A stretch of 7,106 bases of DNA from an uncultured Candidatus Peregrinibacteria bacterium (lineage in GTDB: Bacteria; Patescibacteriota; Gracilibacteria; Peribacterales; Peribacteraceae). The position numbers were made by a program, and so were the translations under genes. A model generated the notes under the pieces. The model made no database searches. It saw only the letters and a program-made list of their open reading frames with translations, and was not told where the DNA came from. Position 1 is the first letter of the stretch; each line of letters opens with the position of its first letter. Positions 5,573 through 7,106 of the stretch are shown piece by piece. The DNA is taken from assembly GCA_913054215.1 (NCBI GenBank), contig CAJXJE010000038.1, positions 1 through 7,106 on the forward strand, read 5' to 3'.

Positions 5573-5980
5573 ATGACAGCAGCCACTAAATCTCAGTACT
5601 TCTACTCTGCGGGAAAGCGTAAGACTGCTATCGCACGTGTAAAACTTTTTGATGGCGGAAAGGGAGATGTCACGATCAATGGCATGCCTATTCGTGATTA
5701 CTTTCCTACGTTCCTCCACACAGAGAACGCTTTGGCTCCTCTGCGTATTACGAACCTTGCAAAGAAATACAACATAGAGGTTTTTGTAAAAGGAGGTGGA
5801 AAATCTGCACAAAGCGATGCTTTACGTCATGGAATCAGTCGTTGCCTACTCCTTATCGATCCTGAACTACGTAGTACACTCAAGCGTGAAGGATTCCTTC
5901 GTAGAGATGCGCGTATTAAAGAGCGCAAAAAGCCAGGACTCAAAAGAGCCAGGAGAGCACCACAGTTCTCCAAGCGATAG
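5573..5980 (+). CDS. rpsI: Ribosomal protein S9 (uS9)
   Basis: 135 residues, usual length. uS9 is in the 30S head and its C-terminal tail touches the P-site tRNA anticodon stem-loop. Landmarks: GKRKTAIARVKL (14-25), VTINGMPIRDYF (33-44), the GGGKSAQSDALRHGISR region (74-90), REGFLRRDARIKERKKPGLKRARRAPQ and the invariant final S-K-R. It begins 2 bases after the rplM stop. It ends 9 bases before the stop of the opposing gene at 5990-6367, and I see no convincing terminator in that gap, so the operon transcript may read antisense into that gene. Confidence 0.97.
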   Translation: MTAATKSQYFYSAGKRKTAIARVKLFDGGKGDVTINGMPIRDYFPTFLHTENALAPLRITNLAKKYNIEVFVKGGGKSAQSDALRHGISRCLLLIDPELRSTLKREGFLRRDARIKERKKPGLKRARRAPQFSKR

Positions 5981-5989
5981 AGATCTTCT

Positions 5990-6367
5990 TTACGCTTCAG
6001 CTTTCTCTTTTAGATTTATTCCCATCTTCACGTAGAAGAGGGAAGTACCTTCTTCGGTATCCAGAATAAATCTCGCATCGATAGTCGAAAGTTGCAAGAT
6101 AGTCTGACACATCTTGAGAAGCATCTTTGGAGGGATACCAATCCCTGCATTCATGCAGGTAGCACAGAGGCCAGCTGCATCTTTTGAACGAATGAATTGA
6201 TCTCCATTATCCACAATAATACCACGCAGTTCCTGCTGGACAGTGAGGATATAGTGTTCAATGTAGGGCTCTAGGCTCTCTACTGGCATGCCTTTAAGCT
6301 CTGGCAGAACCTCGAGGATATCGAGATCTGAATGAATGGCATGAGCGATGCAGGCATCTATAGACAT
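5990..6367 (-). CDS. Unknown small soluble protein, convergent to the ribosomal operon
   Basis: 125 residues, family not recognised. It starts at ATG (complement of 6365-6367) and ends in TAA. No signal peptide or membrane segment is visible; it appears largely helical and mildly acidic. Visible features are a DLDILEVLPELKGMPVESLEP acidic/hydrophobic segment (15-34), a Q-F-I-R-S-K-D segment (57-63), one C-x-x-C pair (C68, C71) with C87 nearby, and a basic-acidic tail ending KEKAEA. A single CxxC is not enough to call a zinc site. Reality as a gene is supported by an extended -10 promoter with a 28-30-base G-poor leader and by non-overlap with neighbours. It is divergent from the exported protein at 6516. 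Confidence 0.75.
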   Translation of the reverse strand: MSIDACIAHAIHSDLDILEVLPELKGMPVESLEPYIEHYILTVQQELRGIIVDNGDQFIRSKDAAGLCATCMNAGIGIPPKMLLKMCQTILQLSTIDARFILDTEEGTSLFYVKMGINLKEKAEA

Positions 6368-6401
6368 TTGTGTGTTTGGGTTTTTTTAAAGTTTTCATAT
6401 T

Positions 6402-6410
6402 AGTATAGCA
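6402..6410 (-). promoter_or_regulatory. Extended -10 promoter for the minus-strand gene
   Basis: Read on the minus strand, 6410 to 6402 is TGCTATACT, an extended -10 (TGn-TATACT) with five of six matches to TATAAT. Transcription would start near 6395, giving a leader of about 28 bases (A-rich, G-poor) before the ATG. No clear -35 is present, as is usual with extended -10 promoters. The 16-bp palindrome lies directly upstream, in the spacer and -35 position. Confidence 0.6.
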
Positions 6411-6426
6411 AAAATTCGCGAATTTT
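6411..6426. repeat. Perfect 16-bp palindrome AAAATTCGCGAATTTT (operator candidate)
   Basis: A gapless, perfect dyad centred between 6418 and 6419. It starts immediately upstream of the minus-strand extended -10 and covers the area where sigma factor would contact the spacer and -35, so a bound dimer could repress that gene and perhaps influence the forward gene too. As RNA it has no loop and would make a poor hairpin, so a DNA-protein site is more likely. No known regulator is assigned. Confidence 0.5.
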
Positions 6427-6475
6427 GGAAGGGTCATATTAGCCCTAGAAATAGCGTGTTGTGCAGCTATTCGGT

Positions 6476-6484
6476 TGCTAGGAT
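6476..6484 (+). promoter_or_regulatory. Possible extended -10 promoter for the exported protein gene
   Basis: TGCTAGGAT (TGn plus TAGGAT, four of six matches to TATAAT) would start transcription near 6490, about 25 bases before the ATG at 6516. A -35 is weak: GTGTTG at 6456-6461 has a 17-base spacer. If correct, it rules out the upstream GTG at 6456 as the start of translation. Confidence 0.4.
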
Positions 6485-6515
6485 TGCTCTCCTCATTGAA
6501 TTTACCCCTTTTCTT

Positions 6516-6923
6516 ATGCGTATAGTATCAATTCTTATTGCACTCACAGTGTTTGCACCTGTAACAGTTTCAGCAGAAGAGCTCTCAAACTCTCCTCAGT
6601 TTCGATATCGTGCACAGCGCACACGGGCGATCTCTCGTCCTTCTCACCGTTCTGTAGAGCGTAATACTCGTACATATCGTGCAGGTATGGCAGCTTACAG
6701 GCGTGGATTTAACAATCAGTTGAAGCGTATCGAGGCTGCTCGTGACGCTATTCGTGATGAATACAAGCGTGCAGAAGCTCCTATTTACGGGCTCAATAAG
6801 CAGGGATTCGTACCATTTAACTGGTTCCGCACTCGTCGTCACGTACGTCACCTCTACTGGCAGAACCACTTCCAGCAGATACCAGGAGCGAAGATTGGCG
6901 AAGGGTCTGCAGGGCAGGAATAA
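6516..6923 (+). CDS. Small exported arginine-rich protein, unknown function
   Basis: 135 residues, family not recognised. Residues 1-20 form a textbook Sec signal peptide: basic Arg2, hydrophobic IVSILIALTVFAPV and a V-S-A cleavage site before Glu21-Glu22. The mature part of about 115 residues has 19 arginines, clustered at 30-63 and 105-111, with many Tyr, Trp and Phe, and a likely helix at 56-86 (ERNTRTYRAG onward to RDEYKRAEAP). There is no cysteine, lipobox or further membrane segment, so it is probably released or surface-associated. The composition would suit binding of nucleic acid, anionic polymer or envelope, but this is inference. An in-frame GTG at 6456 would add 20 residues and bury the signal peptide; the ATG after a C/T-rich leader is preferred. 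An intrinsic terminator follows. Confidence 0.8.
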   Translation: MRIVSILIALTVFAPVTVSAEELSNSPQFRYRAQRTRAISRPSHRSVERNTRTYRAGMAAYRRGFNNQLKRIEAARDAIRDEYKRAEAPIYGLNKQGFVPFNWFRTRRHVRHLYWQNHFQQIPGAKIGEGSAGQE

Positions 6924-6944
6924 GAACATCAATCGTGATAGAAG

Positions 6945-6970
6945 GAGTAGAGGCTTGCCCTCTACTTTTT
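6945..6970 (+). terminator. Intrinsic terminator of the exported protein gene
   Basis: GTAGAGG (6947-6953) pairs perfectly with CCTCTAC (6959-6965) around a five-base loop CTTGC, extended by A6946-T6966 and a G-T wobble, and is followed directly by TTTTT (6966-6970). It begins about 20 bases after the stop codon at 6921-6923. Confidence 0.85.
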
Positions 6971-6973
6971 CTC

Positions 6974-6979
6974 TATACT
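6974..6979 (+). promoter_or_regulatory. -10 box of the tRNA-Thr gene
   Basis: TATACT lies 12 bases before the first base of the tRNA, placing transcription start near 6986. It is the same hexamer as in the minus-strand promoter at 6402-6407. The best -35 candidate, TTGCCC at 6955-6960, lies inside the preceding terminator hairpin with a spacer of only 13 bases, so the -35 is unclear. Confidence 0.5.
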
Positions 6980-6991
6980 GATAAAGGATAA

Positions 6992-7067
6992 GCCACCCTA
7001 GCTCAGTTGGTAGAGCAACGCACTCGTAACGCGTAGGTCGCGGGTTCAACTCCCGCGGGTGGCTCCA
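6992..7067 (+). tRNA. tRNA-Thr, anticodon CGT
   Basis: A complete 76-base cloverleaf with encoded CCA. The acceptor GCCACCC (6992-6998) pairs perfectly with GGGTGGC (7057-7063). The D-stem is GCTC/GAGC, the anticodon loop CTCGTAA (7023-7029) has CGT at 7025-7027, and the T-arm is GCGGG-TTCAACT-CCCGC. It reads the Thr codon ACG. G1-C72, C2-G71 and anticodon G35-U36, known threonine identity elements in E. coli, are present. The anticodon stem closes with an A31-C39 mismatch (bases 7022 and 7030), and the discriminator is T. Confidence 0.97.
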
Positions 7068-7068
7068 C

Positions 7069-7098
7069 AGTTCCAAAAGATAATGGAACTATTTTTTT
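7069..7098 (+). terminator. Intrinsic terminator of tRNA-Thr
   Basis: AGTTCCA (7069-7075) pairs with TGGAACT (7084-7090) around an eight-base A-rich loop, followed by A and seven Ts (7092-7098). It begins one base after the encoded CCA, so the tRNA is probably a single-gene transcript. Confidence 0.85.
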
Positions 7099-7106
7099 GG
7101 CTGATA

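Noticed and set aside
5972..5997. Possible bidirectional terminator hairpin AAGCG/CGCTT between the convergent stops
   Set aside because: Only five outer pairs, with mismatches inside and no flanking T-run on either strand; too weak to call.
6456..6515. Upstream in-frame GTG as start of the exported protein
   Set aside because: It would place 20 residues ahead of an ideal signal peptide and lies upstream of the likely transcription start near 6490.
1..7106. CRISPR arrays, insertion sequences, toxin-antitoxin or defence genes
   Set aside because: No regularly spaced repeats, transposase motifs or effector-like genes are visible anywhere in the window.

Overview
The window is bacterial and is dominated by the end of the ribosomal-protein superoperon. 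In order it carries the tail of adk, then map, an unrecognised polytopic membrane protein, infA, rpmJ, rpsM, rpsK, rpsD, rpoA, rplQ, rplM and rpsI. This order, with very tight spacing, TGA used as a stop (adk, the membrane gene, rplQ), no Shine-Dalgarno sequence before any gene and a zinc-less L36, suggests a small-genome lineage, most likely a Candidate Phyla Radiation (Patescibacteria) bacterium. That placement is inference; no rRNA gene is in view. The first ten bases match the 3' end of a common Illumina adapter, so the left edge may be a contig end carrying adapter residue.

Layout. Bases 1-153 hold the adenylate kinase C-terminus. Bases 218-967 hold methionine aminopeptidase with all metal ligands present. 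Bases 968-1055 hold a strong inverted repeat with two competing pairings. Bases 1056-1595 hold a membrane protein of 6-7 helices. Bases 1596-1740 form a leader before infA with a TTGACA box, a 12-bp palindrome and long-range complementarity. Bases 1741-5980 hold ten translation/transcription genes on the + strand. Bases 5990-6367 hold a convergent unknown soluble protein on the - strand. Bases 6368-6515 form a divergent intergenic region with promoter-like elements on both strands around a perfect 16-bp palindrome. Bases 6516-6923 hold a small exported arginine-rich protein followed by an intrinsic terminator. Bases 6992-7067 hold tRNA-Thr(CGT) with its own -10 box and terminator.

How it works together. 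The + strand operon makes the initiator factor IF1, 30S proteins S13, S11, S4 and S9, 50S proteins L36, L17 and L13, and the RNA polymerase alpha subunit. MetAP trims the N-termini of nascent proteins. The usual alpha operon (rpsM-rpsK-rpsD-rpoA-rplQ) runs directly into rplM-rpsI through a 4-base ATGA overlap.

No mobile element, CRISPR array, toxin-antitoxin or defence module is visible. I did not find an obvious new multi-gene system. The points most worth a second look are the L36 without zinc ligands, the S11 lacking the asparagine that becomes isoaspartate, the uniform lack of Shine-Dalgarno sites with G-poor leaders, the repeat-built membrane protein behind a possible switch hairpin, and the divergent pair of unknown genes around a palindrome.
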